A program made the position numbers and the translations under genes. This document shows positions 1 to 7,147 of a stretch of DNA of 64,000 nucleotides, piece after piece (position 1 is the first letter of the stretch; each line of letters begins with the position of its first letter). Source of the DNA: JACCVL01 sp963695375 (GTDB lineage Bacteria > Actinomycetota > Actinomycetes > Propionibacteriales > Nocardioidaceae); contig OY968767.1 of assembly GCA_963695375.1 (NCBI GenBank), forward strand, positions 992,001 to 1,056,000, in the 5' to 3' direction. The notes beneath the pieces are model-generated. The model worked only from the letters and a program-made list of their open reading frames with translations. It searched no databases and was not told the DNA's origin.

Positions 1-852
1 GATCGGCCCGAGCTCGGCGCGGGCAGCCGGCAACACCTGCGCCGCGTTGGGCAGGTCGACCGGGCCGAGCTTGAACCACCAGCGCACCATGAAGAACAAG
101 ATGGGGATCAGACCCCACAGCGGCAGGTTGTAGATCAGCCAGTCGAGCCAGGTGATGGTGATGCCCTGGCTGTCCTCGAGCAGGCCGGCGAGGACGAGGT
201 TGGGGACACCGGCGGTCAGGAAGAACACCCCCGCGAACAGCGGGACCAGTCCGGTGACGGCGAGGATCATGGCCTGGTTGGCACGCTGGAGCGCGACCGA
301 CGGCTGCTGCCCCTCCGACAGCTCACCGAGGCACCGGGAGATCGGCAGGAACAGTGCGGTCTCGCTGACCGTGGGCAGGATCGCGTGCAGCGCCGTCCCC
401 GCGCCCATCAGCGACGCCATGATCCGGGTGGCTCTGGTGGAGCGCACCAGGCCCACGAGGAACAATGCCGCCCGCTTGCCGAGGCCGGTCCCGATCATGA
501 CGGCGACGAGCACGAACGCCCCGAGGATGAGGAAGAAGATGTCGTTGCTGTAGGCATTGAACGCGTCCGCCACCTCGGTGCCGTTCAGCAGCACCACCAG
601 CAGTGGAGCTCCGACCCCGACCACGATCTGGGGCAGCGCCTCGGCGGCTAGCAGGATGACGAACCAGGCGAAGATCCCGAGCACCGTCTGCGCCTGCGGC
701 TCGAGGCCCGGCAGCGGCGGGGCCAGGTGTGCCACGGCCAGGACGGCGAAGGCCACCGTGAGTGCGATGAGCTTCCAGATGGAGAGGGTCTCCAGCCATC
801 CCTGCTGCGGCGGCGCGGCAGTGGCGTCCGGCCGGGTGGTCGTGGTGGTCAC
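1..852 (-). CDS. DASS-family divalent anion:sodium symporter, N-terminal part
   Basis: The first 284 codons are present; the 3' end runs off the left edge of the window. The GTG start at 852 has GAGGAG 9 nt upstream. The translation has several long hydrophobic segments, and a conserved Ser-Glu-Thr (residues 163-165, in context LPTVSETALFLP) matches the SNT-type ion/substrate hairpin of DASS/SLC13 carriers, which import dicarboxylates, sulfate or related anions with Na+. Substrate cannot be read from the sequence. It is divergent from the broken LuxR gene and lies 1.4 kb from a sulfur-type cassette, so an inorganic sulfur anion is one possibility (inference only). Confidence 0.82.
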   Translation of the reverse strand, partial: MTTTTTRPDATAAPPQQGWLETLSIWKLIALTVAFAVLAVAHLAPPLPGLEPQAQTVLGIFAWFVILLAAEALPQIVVGVGAPLLVVLLNGTEVADAFNAYSNDIFFLILGAFVLVAVMIGTGLGKRAALFLVGLVRSTRATRIMASLMGAGTALHAILPTVSETALFLPISRCLGELSEGQQPSVALQRANQAMILAVTGLVPLFAGVFFLTAGVPNLVLAGLLEDSQGITITWLDWLIYNLPLWGLIPILFFMVRWWFKLGPVDLPNAAQVLPAARAELGPI

Positions 853-1070
853 GGGGCGCGTCTCCTCGCGTCGGGCGGTGGTCGTGGGTGGCGGTCGCGG
901 GTGGCGGTGTGGCCAGCGTCACCACGAGGACGCGTCCAGCGGCAATAGGCAGGGCGCACAACTTCGCTATGCAGGTCGGCGCCGGGTCGCTGACCTGCCT
1001 GGAGGCGGCAGCTCTCGACGGCACGCGCGCTGGCGGGCACACTGACCCCGGCCCGTTTTGACCGCATCGG

Positions 1071-2116
1071 GTGAACGTCCGCTCGCCCCGGGCCCCGAGG
1101 ATGGTGAGGATCGTGCGTCTCGCGACCGACGACCATCGCGAGGAGAGCCTCGCCGCCGCAACGGCCGTCAGCTCGATGCCGCGTCGGCCGTGGCGAGTCC
1201 CCCCGGCACAGGGCTCGTTGCGGCTGGAGCAGGTTCTGGTCCTGCCTCGTGCGCTGGTGGGGGTCGGCGTGGCGGTCATGGCCTGGCTGGTGCCCGACGT
1301 CTCCCCCGTCGGCCTGTTCGGCTGTGGTGCCTACTTCGTGGCGGTGTCCGCGTGGGCTCACCGCGCGCTGGCCGACGCCCCCGACGATCGGCGGCCGTTT
1401 CTTTGGACGTCGGTGGCGGACGCGGTCGGCTGCCTGGTCGTGTTCGCGCTGCTGGCGCCGAGCCCGGAGGCTCCGGCCGTCATCTTGTTCCCGCTGCTCG
1501 CCTTCGAGCTCGGCTGAAGTACTGCGTGCGCGGCACGGCGGTGGCGTTGGTGCTGCTGGCGGGCTCGATGGCGACCCGGTCCGCCTATCGTGCCGACGAG
1601 TTCGGCATGACGCCCCGCGTCTGGCTCATCCTGGTGATGATCGCAGTGACCGGTGCCCTGCTCGGGCTCGCTGGAGTCCTGCGCAGCCAGGACCGTGCCT
1701 GGCGACAGGCAGAGGAGGACCGACGTCGGCTGGCCGACCTGCTGCGGGGAACGGTCCAGGCAGCGCTGGACGAGGTCGAGATCAGCACGTCGCCGCAGCA
1801 GCGCGCCGACCTGCTCGCCCTCGTCGAGCAGGCGTGCGCTCGCCCGGAGCTGGGCAGCGAGATCACCCGGCGGCTGGCGAAGGCCCTCGTCCCGGCCTCC
1901 GACACCGGGCCACTGTCGGCGCGGGAGACGGAGATCCTCGAGCTGGTCGCGAGCGGCAGGTCCGACCGTGACATCGCCGGCCGGCTCTTCCTGTCGCGGG
2001 GGACCGTGCGCGTGCACGTCTCGAACATCGTGCGGAAGCTCGAGGTGTCCGACCGGGCCGCGGCGGTGGCCTGGTACCGCGAGCGACACCCGGAGGCGGC
2101 ACCGTCGGACGGGTGA
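1071..2116 (+). pseudogene. Membrane-anchored LuxR-family regulator, interrupted by a frameshift
   Basis: Two reading frames together make one protein. The first (1071-1517, 148 residues, GTG start) holds about four membrane segments and stops at TGA 1515-1517. The second, in the frame one base back, continues from about 1514 with two more membrane segments (AVALVLLAG; VWLILVMIAVTGALLGLAG), a linker, and a C-terminal LuxR helix-turn-helix at about 1915-2090 (SARETEILELVASGRSD...RGTVRVHVSNIVRKLE). Neither half is complete alone, since the DNA-binding domain needs the second frame. A single missing base near GGCTGAAG would restore one frame. There is no slippery heptamer. It could be a true pseudogene, an assembly error, or less likely two coupled genes. 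The ligand is unknown. Confidence 0.7.
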
Positions 2117-2301
2117 CGGGCCGGGTGACCGAGGTGCCGGGCCCGACAGCGCCCGTTCAGCCAGGCTTGAACGCCGGCATCCCTTGACCTGAACCCCCGG
2201 TCGTGGGCCAGGCTGCCTCTCGTACGTGTCCGGACATTCGGATCGTCCAGCGGCCCGCGGCAAGCCCGCCCGCCGCCCCACCCGGCCGACGGAAGGGACT
2301 C

Positions 2302-3741
2302 ATGCTCGACACCAAGACGCTCGCCCCCGGGACCACCCGGGTCGACGTGCTGACCGCGCCGACCACGTTGGAGGTCCTGCAGATCTCCACGCCCGGCCTC
2401 GGCGACCACAGCTATCTGCTCACCGACGGGTCGACGGCCGCGGCGATCGACCCCCAGCGCGACCTCGACCGCTTCGAGGCCGGGCTGGACGCTCTGGGGG
2501 TGCCGCTGACGAGCGTCTTCGAGACGCACGTGCACAACGACTACGTCAGCGGTGGCCGGCCACTGGCCGCCCGGCACGGCGCCGAGCACGTGCTCCCTGC
2601 CGACGCCGGCTATCGCTTCGACCACCGGGCCGTGCGCGAGGGCGACGAGATTCGCCTCGGTGACCTCACCATCCGCGCGCTGCACACGCCCGGGCACACC
2701 CCGCACCACACCAGCTACGCCGTCCTCGCCGGGGACGAGATCGTGCTGGTGTTCTCCGGTGGCTGCGTCCTCGTCGGCGCCTGCGGTCGGACCGACCTGG
2801 TCTCCAGCGAGACGACCGAGCCCCTCACCCGGGCGCAGTACCGCTCCGCAAGCCGGCTGCTCGCGCTGGCCGACCCCACCGTCATCGGCCCGACGCACGG
2901 GCAGGGGTCCTTCTGCTCGGCCTCGGCTGCCAGCACCGAGACCTCCACCAGCGTGCGGCTGGAGAAGACCAGGAACCCGGCCGCGCTGGCCGCCGACGAG
3001 GAGGCATTCGTCCAGCAGCAGCTGGGCGGGCTGCTGGCCTACCCGGCGTACTACGCGCAGATGGCGGGGCTCAACGTCGAGGGCGCGGAGGCGTGGGAGC
3101 CGGAGCCGGTGCCCGCGCTGTCGGTCGAGGAGGTGAGCAACGCGCTGCGTGCCGGTGCTGTGCTCGTGGATGGACGCAACCGGAAGTCGTACGCGGCCGG
3201 CCACATCCCCGGGTCGGTGAACATGGAGCTGGACGACAGCCTGTCCACCTATCTCGGCTGGCTGTTCCCCTTCGGCACCCGGTTCGTCCTCGTGCTGGAC
3301 GAGGACGACGACCCCGACACCCAGGCGACCAACGTCACGCGGCAGTGCGCCCGGCTGGGGATCGAGACCATCGCCGGCCGGCTCGATGGCGGCGCGGCGG
3401 CCTGGGAGCGATCGGGGCGCCCGCTGCGGTCCTACGAGGTGACCGACGTGGACGGCCTGGGGCGGGCCCTCGAGGACGGTGCGATCCGGGTGCTCGACGT
3501 CCGGCAGGACCTCGAGTGGTCGGAGGGCCGGGTGCCCGGGTCGGTGCACATCCACATCCCCGAGCTGCCACGGCGGGTGCAGGAGCTCGCGGGCTCCGAC
3601 GAGCCCGTCTTCGTCATCTGCCGGACCGGCCACCGCGCCGCCATGGGCGCCAGCCTGCTGGCGGCTGCGGACATCCCCGCGGTCCTCGTCGACGGCGGGC
3701 TGCCGGACTGGGTCGACCGCGGTCACCCGGTGGAGCGGTGA
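2302..3741 (+). CDS. Metallo-beta-lactamase fold/double rhodanese fusion (persulfide dioxygenase-like)
   Basis: 479 residues; ATG 2302 chosen for the GGAAGGGA upstream. The N-terminal MBL domain (about 1-250) has the metal-binding run THVHND (His76, His78, Asp80) and GHTPHH (His132), as in ETHE1-like persulfide dioxygenases. The usual TGD metal bridge is SGG here. Two rhodanese domains follow: the first (about 270-375) has Asp where the catalytic Cys belongs (LVLDEDD) and is probably inactive; the second (about 385-475) keeps Cys440 in VICRTGHRA. Likely role: handling of glutathione or mycothiol persulfides and sulfane sulfur in the cytoplasm. The DsrE gene starts 40 nt downstream, suggesting an operon. 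Confidence 0.85.
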   Translation: MLDTKTLAPGTTRVDVLTAPTTLEVLQISTPGLGDHSYLLTDGSTAAAIDPQRDLDRFEAGLDALGVPLTSVFETHVHNDYVSGGRPLAARHGAEHVLPADAGYRFDHRAVREGDEIRLGDLTIRALHTPGHTPHHTSYAVLAGDEIVLVFSGGCVLVGACGRTDLVSSETTEPLTRAQYRSASRLLALADPTVIGPTHGQGSFCSASAASTETSTSVRLEKTRNPAALAADEEAFVQQQLGGLLAYPAYYAQMAGLNVEGAEAWEPEPVPALSVEEVSNALRAGAVLVDGRNRKSYAAGHIPGSVNMELDDSLSTYLGWLFPFGTRFVLVLDEDDDPDTQATNVTRQCARLGIETIAGRLDGGAAAWERSGRPLRSYEVTDVDGLGRALEDGAIRVLDVRQDLEWSEGRVPGSVHIHIPELPRRVQELAGSDEPVFVICRTGHRAAMGASLLAAADIPAVLVDGGLPDWVDRGHPVER

Positions 3742-3781
3742 GAGCGGTCATGACCGTCGTCACCACCAGGAGGCTGAGCCC

Positions 3782-4123
3782 ATGCCGTACCGCGTGATCT
3801 TCCAGGTCAGTGACCCGGACGCCAACACCCACGAGACCGCGCTGCGGAACATCCGCAACACCGCGGCGGACCTGGGCGACGACGCCTCCGTCGCCGTGGT
3901 CGCGCACGGACCCGGGATCGGCCTGCTGACGGGTGCGACCGGCTTCGAGGATCAGGTCGGTGAGATCGTGAAGTCCGGCATCGAGGTGCTCGCCTGCCGG
4001 AACACCCTCAACCGGTTGTCGATCCCGGTCGAAGACCTGCTGCCGGGGGTCGAGGTCGTCTCCGCCGGCATCGGCGAGATCGTCCGCCGCCAGCACGAGG
4101 GGTGGGCCTATGTCCGCCCCTAG
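3782..4123 (+). CDS. DsrE-family small protein
   Basis: 113 residues; the ATG at 3782 follows a strong AGGAGG with about 9 nt spacing. The fold pattern (PYRVIFQVSD..., then the ACRNTL stretch with Cys72) matches the DsrE/DsrF-like superfamily, whose single conserved Cys often carries persulfide sulfur between proteins. It sits between the MBL-rhodanese gene and a substrate-binding protein and overlaps the latter by 14 nt, so the three are almost certainly co-translated. A sulfur-relay role is inferred from family and context. Confidence 0.82.
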   Translation: MPYRVIFQVSDPDANTHETALRNIRNTAADLGDDASVAVVAHGPGIGLLTGATGFEDQVGEIVKSGIEVLACRNTLNRLSIPVEDLLPGVEVVSAGIGEIVRRQHEGWAYVRP

Positions 4124-4961
4124 CGACCTCGCCACCACCGGGGTGGTGGACCTGACGGTGCCACCGATGGACCAGGTGGTGGATCTGCACGGAGACCCGC
4201 TGACCTCGGAACTGACGCTGTTCATGAACGGCAACCAGTTCATGGTGATGGACGAGTGCGTCGCGGCCTTCCAGCAGGCGCATCCAGACGTCCGCGAGGT
4301 GTTCTTCGAGACCATCCCTCCCGGCAAGCTGCTGGAACAGCTCCGGGTGGGCGTGCTGCAGATGGGGGCGCTGCGGCTCAGCGTGCGCCCCGACGTGGTC
4401 GCGGCCGGTCCCCGGTCCCTGCAGCCGCTGGTGGACGACGGGGTCCTGGAACAGCCGGTGGTCTACGCCGCCAACGACTTGGCGATCCTGGTGGCAGCCG
4501 GCAATCCGCACGGAGTCACCGGCCTGGCCGACCTGGCCCGTCCAGGACTCCGCGTGGCCATGCCGAACCTGCGGTACGAGGGGGTGGCGCAGCTGATCGG
4601 CCAGGCACTCGTCCGCGCCGGAGGAGAAGAACTGCGGTCCGCGGTGATGGAGCACAAGTCGGCCAACGGGGAGACCCGGTGGACCGACATCCACCACCGC
4701 GAGAGCGCGCAGTGGCTGGCCGACGGGATGGTCGACGCCTGCCCGCTGTGGAGCACCGAGGCGCGGTACCACTGCGTCGATCGCGGTCGTCCCATGCAGT
4801 CGGTGCCGATCCCGGCAGAGCACAACGTCACCGGGGACTACGCCGCGGCCAGGGTCCGGGACTGCGCGCACCCCGAGGCAGCGGACGCGTTCCTCCGGTT
4901 CCTCGGCGGTGGGGCCCGCTCGATCTACGCGCGGTATGGCTTCGCCGGTCCGAGCGACTGA
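4110..4961 (+). CDS. ModA-like type 2 substrate-binding protein without signal peptide
   Basis: 283 residues; the ATG at 4110 overlaps the dsrE-like gene. The sequence resembles periplasmic type 2 binding proteins of the molybdate/tungstate group (a two-lobe core; MDECVAAFQQAHPDV near the start, AAGNPHGVTGLADLARPGLRVA in the middle). It begins with polar, Asp-rich sequence and shows no signal peptide, lipobox or transmembrane anchor. No ABC permease or ATPase is near. It may act as a cytoplasmic ligand or anion sensor or carrier for the sulfur cassette. This is an unusual setting; function unassigned. Confidence 0.75.
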   Translation: MSAPSDLATTGVVDLTVPPMDQVVDLHGDPLTSELTLFMNGNQFMVMDECVAAFQQAHPDVREVFFETIPPGKLLEQLRVGVLQMGALRLSVRPDVVAAGPRSLQPLVDDGVLEQPVVYAANDLAILVAAGNPHGVTGLADLARPGLRVAMPNLRYEGVAQLIGQALVRAGGEELRSAVMEHKSANGETRWTDIHHRESAQWLADGMVDACPLWSTEARYHCVDRGRPMQSVPIPAEHNVTGDYAAARVRDCAHPEAADAFLRFLGGGARSIYARYGFAGPSD

Positions 4962-4967
4962 GGGCGG

Positions 4968-5525
4968 TCAGCCGAGCAGCGCTGCCTGGGCCATCCCTGC
5001 CAGCAGGTCGCGCATTCGTTGCTCGGACAGCCGGGCGCTGTGCGGAGTCGAGTTCAGCAGCCCGAAAACCGCCTGGCAGGCCGCCCGGGCGGTCGGTCTG
5101 TCCAACGCCGGGCGCACCCGGCGAACCACCTCGACCCACTGGTCGATGTAGCGCAGCTGCAGGGTGCGGACCCGGTCCCGGGTGTCGTCCGGAAGTGAGG
5201 CCCAGTCCCGCTCCTGCACGACGATCAGGTCGCGGTGCCGCAGCGCGAAGTCGACATGCCATGCCACCAGCGCGGCCAGCGCGGCGCGGTCGTCCTCGGC
5301 GGCGGCAACGCGGTGCCGGCCCTCGGCGAGCAGCCGTTCGCTGATCCCGACGAGCAGCTCGGCGAGCAACGCGTCCTTGCTGGGGAAGTGCCGGTACAGC
5401 GCCGGGCCGCTGATCCCGCACGCGGCACCGAGGTCACCCACCGACACGCCGTGGTAGCCCCGCTCGGCGAACAGCGCCGCGGCGGTGCTGAGGATCTGTC
5501 CACGCCGGGACGAGACCTGGGGCAC
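4968..5525 (-). CDS. TetR-family repressor, probable regulator of the carboxylase operon
   Basis: 185 residues, GTG start at 5525. The N-terminal TetR helix-turn-helix is clear at residues 9-50 (ILSTAAALFAERGYHGVSVGD, then GISGPALYRHFPSKDALL). The C-terminal half is an all-helical ligand domain. It is transcribed away from the acyl-CoA carboxylase operon, with a 22-bp palindrome between the two starts. Its own start has the -10 hexamer TAGGCT exactly 6 nt upstream, so the mRNA should be leaderless. The likely ligand is an acyl-CoA of branched-chain amino-acid breakdown (inference from neighbours). Its 3' end meets the substrate-binding gene tail to tail, 6 nt apart. Confidence 0.9.
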   Translation of the reverse strand: MPQVSSRRGQILSTAAALFAERGYHGVSVGDLGAACGISGPALYRHFPSKDALLAELLVGISERLLAEGRHRVAAAEDDRAALAALVAWHVDFALRHRDLIVVQERDWASLPDDTRDRVRTLQLRYIDQWVEVVRRVRPALDRPTARAACQAVFGLLNSTPHSARLSEQRMRDLLAGMAQAALLG

Positions 5526-5531
5526 CGGGTC

Positions 5532-5537
5532 AGCCTA
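5532..5537 (-). promoter_or_regulatory. -10 hexamer of the TetR gene
   Basis: TAGGCT on the minus strand ends 6 nt before the GTG at 5525, with no ribosome binding site between. This predicts a transcript that starts at the start codon. Confidence 0.6.
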
Positions 5538-5544
5538 GCGCCGA

Positions 5545-5566
5545 GATGTGAACGATCGCTAACATC
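5545..5566. promoter_or_regulatory. TetR operator (22-bp imperfect palindrome)
   Basis: The outer arms GATGT...ACATC are perfect inverted repeats around the central self-complementary CGATCG; 16 of 22 positions are symmetric. It lies between the divergent TetR and carboxylase starts, covers the carboxylase -10 hexamer (5560-5565) and sits just upstream of the TetR -10. Binding there would block the operon and reduce the repressor's own expression. Confidence 0.75.
5560..5565 (+). promoter_or_regulatory. -10 hexamer of the acyl-CoA carboxylase operon
   Basis: TAACAT ends 8 nt before the ATG at 5574 and lies inside the palindromic operator. No Shine-Dalgarno sequence precedes the ATG. Confidence 0.55.
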
Positions 5567-5573
5567 GGCGGAC

Positions 5574-7142
5574 ATGAGCACCGGACTGCGCGAGCTCACC
5601 GCCGACCTGCGGTCACGACTGGCGCTGGTCCGAGACGGCGGCTCGGCCAAGGCGCGGGACAAGCACCTGGCCCGCGGCAAGCTGCTGGTGCGGGACCGGG
5701 TGGACCGGCTGCTGGATCCCGGGTCCCCCTTCCTCGAGCTCAGTCCGCTGGCGGCCACCGGCATGTACGACGACGCCGTCCCCGCGGCGGGGGTGGTGAC
5801 GGGGATCGGCCGGGTCGAGGGACGCGAGTGCGTCGTGGTCGCCAACGACGCCACCGTCAAGGGCGGCACGTACTACCCGATCACGGTCAAGAAGCACCTG
5901 CGGGCTCAGGCGGTCGCCCTGGAGAACCGGCTGCCGTGCCTGTATCTCGTCGACTCCGGCGGCGCCTTCCTGCCGATGCAGGACGAGGTGTTCCCCGACC
6001 GCGAGCACTTCGGCCGGATCTTCTACAACCAGGCCCAGCTGTCCGCCCGGGGCATCCCCCAGCTGGCCGCGGTGCTCGGCTCGTGCACCGCCGGCGGGGC
6101 CTACGTCCCGGCGATGTCCGACGAGACGGTCATCGTGCGCAACCAGGCGACGATCTTCCTCGGCGGACCACCGCTGGTGAAGGCGGCGACCGGGGAGGTG
6201 GTCACGGCGGAGGACCTCGGCGGCGGTGACGTGCACGCTCGCCGGTCGGGCGTCGTGGACCACCTGGCCGACGACGACGACGAGGCACTCGCCGTGCTCC
6301 GCTCGGCCGTCGGCACCCTGGAGCGCACGCACGGCCCGCTCGCGCCGCCCAGCCTCGTGCCGCACCCGGTCGAGGAGCCGGTCGAGGACCCGGACGAGCT
6401 GTACGACGTCGTCCCGACCGACTCCCGCGTCCCGTACGACGTCCGGGAGGTGATCCGCCGCATCGTCGACGGCTCGCGGCTGCACGAGTTCAAGGCCCTC
6501 TATGGCGACACCCTGGTGTGCGGCTTCGCGCGGATCTGGGGCTACCCGGTGGCCGTCGTGGCCAACAACGGCATCCTCTTCAGCGAGTCGGCGCTCAAGG
6601 GCGCGCACTTCATCGAGCTGGCCAACCAACGCGGGGTGCCGCTGGTCTTCCTGCAGAACATCACCGGCTTCATGGTCGGCCGCGAGTACGAGAACGGCGG
6701 CATCGCCAAGGACGGCGCGAAGCTGGTCACCGCCGTCGCCTGCTCCGTGGTGCCGAAGTTCACCGTCATCATCGGCGGCTCGTTCGGCGCCGGGAACTAC
6801 GGCATGTGCGGCCGGGCGTACGACCCGCGGTTCCTCTGGACCTGGCCGAACGCCCGCATCTCCGTGATGGGCGGCGAGCAGGCCGCCTCGGTGCTGGCGA
6901 CGGTGCGACGGGACGGCATCGAGGCCGGTGGCGGGACCTGGTCCGAGGCCGACGAGGAGGCCTTCAAGGAGCCGATCCGCCAGCAGTACGAGCACCAGGG
7001 CTCGCCGTGGTACGCCACCGCCCGGCTCTGGGACGACGGGGTGATCGACCCGGTCGACACCCGGCGGGTGCTCGGGCTCGGCCTGGCCGCCGCCGCCCAC
7101 GCCCACCTGCCGGAGCCCTCCTACGGCGTCTTCCGGATGTGA
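5574..7142 (+). CDS. accD1: Acyl-CoA carboxylase beta subunit (methylcrotonyl-CoA carboxylase type)
   Basis: 522 residues, the usual length for the MCC carboxyltransferase. ATG 5574 lies just after the operator. The two crotonase-like halves are visible, with the oxyanion-hole Gly stretches (SCTAGGAYVPAMSDE, about 180; GGSFGAGNYGMCG, about 402) and the conserved FLQNITGFMVGREYE segment typical of methylcrotonyl/geranyl-CoA carboxylases rather than of acetyl/propionyl-CoA enzymes. It transfers CO2 from carboxybiotin to 3-methylcrotonyl-CoA in leucine breakdown. The biotin carboxylase subunit follows after 5 nt and HMG-CoA lyase next, which supports this substrate. Confidence 0.92.
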   Translation: MSTGLRELTADLRSRLALVRDGGSAKARDKHLARGKLLVRDRVDRLLDPGSPFLELSPLAATGMYDDAVPAAGVVTGIGRVEGRECVVVANDATVKGGTYYPITVKKHLRAQAVALENRLPCLYLVDSGGAFLPMQDEVFPDREHFGRIFYNQAQLSARGIPQLAAVLGSCTAGGAYVPAMSDETVIVRNQATIFLGGPPLVKAATGEVVTAEDLGGGDVHARRSGVVDHLADDDDEALAVLRSAVGTLERTHGPLAPPSLVPHPVEEPVEDPDELYDVVPTDSRVPYDVREVIRRIVDGSRLHEFKALYGDTLVCGFARIWGYPVAVVANNGILFSESALKGAHFIELANQRGVPLVFLQNITGFMVGREYENGGIAKDGAKLVTAVACSVVPKFTVIIGGSFGAGNYGMCGRAYDPRFLWTWPNARISVMGGEQAASVLATVRRDGIEAGGGTWSEADEEAFKEPIRQQYEHQGSPWYATARLWDDGVIDPVDTRRVLGLGLAAAAHAHLPEPSYGVFRM

Positions 7143-7147
7143 CCGGC

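Noticed and set aside
1500..1530. Programmed ribosomal frameshift in the LuxR gene
   Set aside because: There is no X-XXY-YYZ slippery heptamer and no strong downstream structure at the junction. Mutation or sequence error is simpler.
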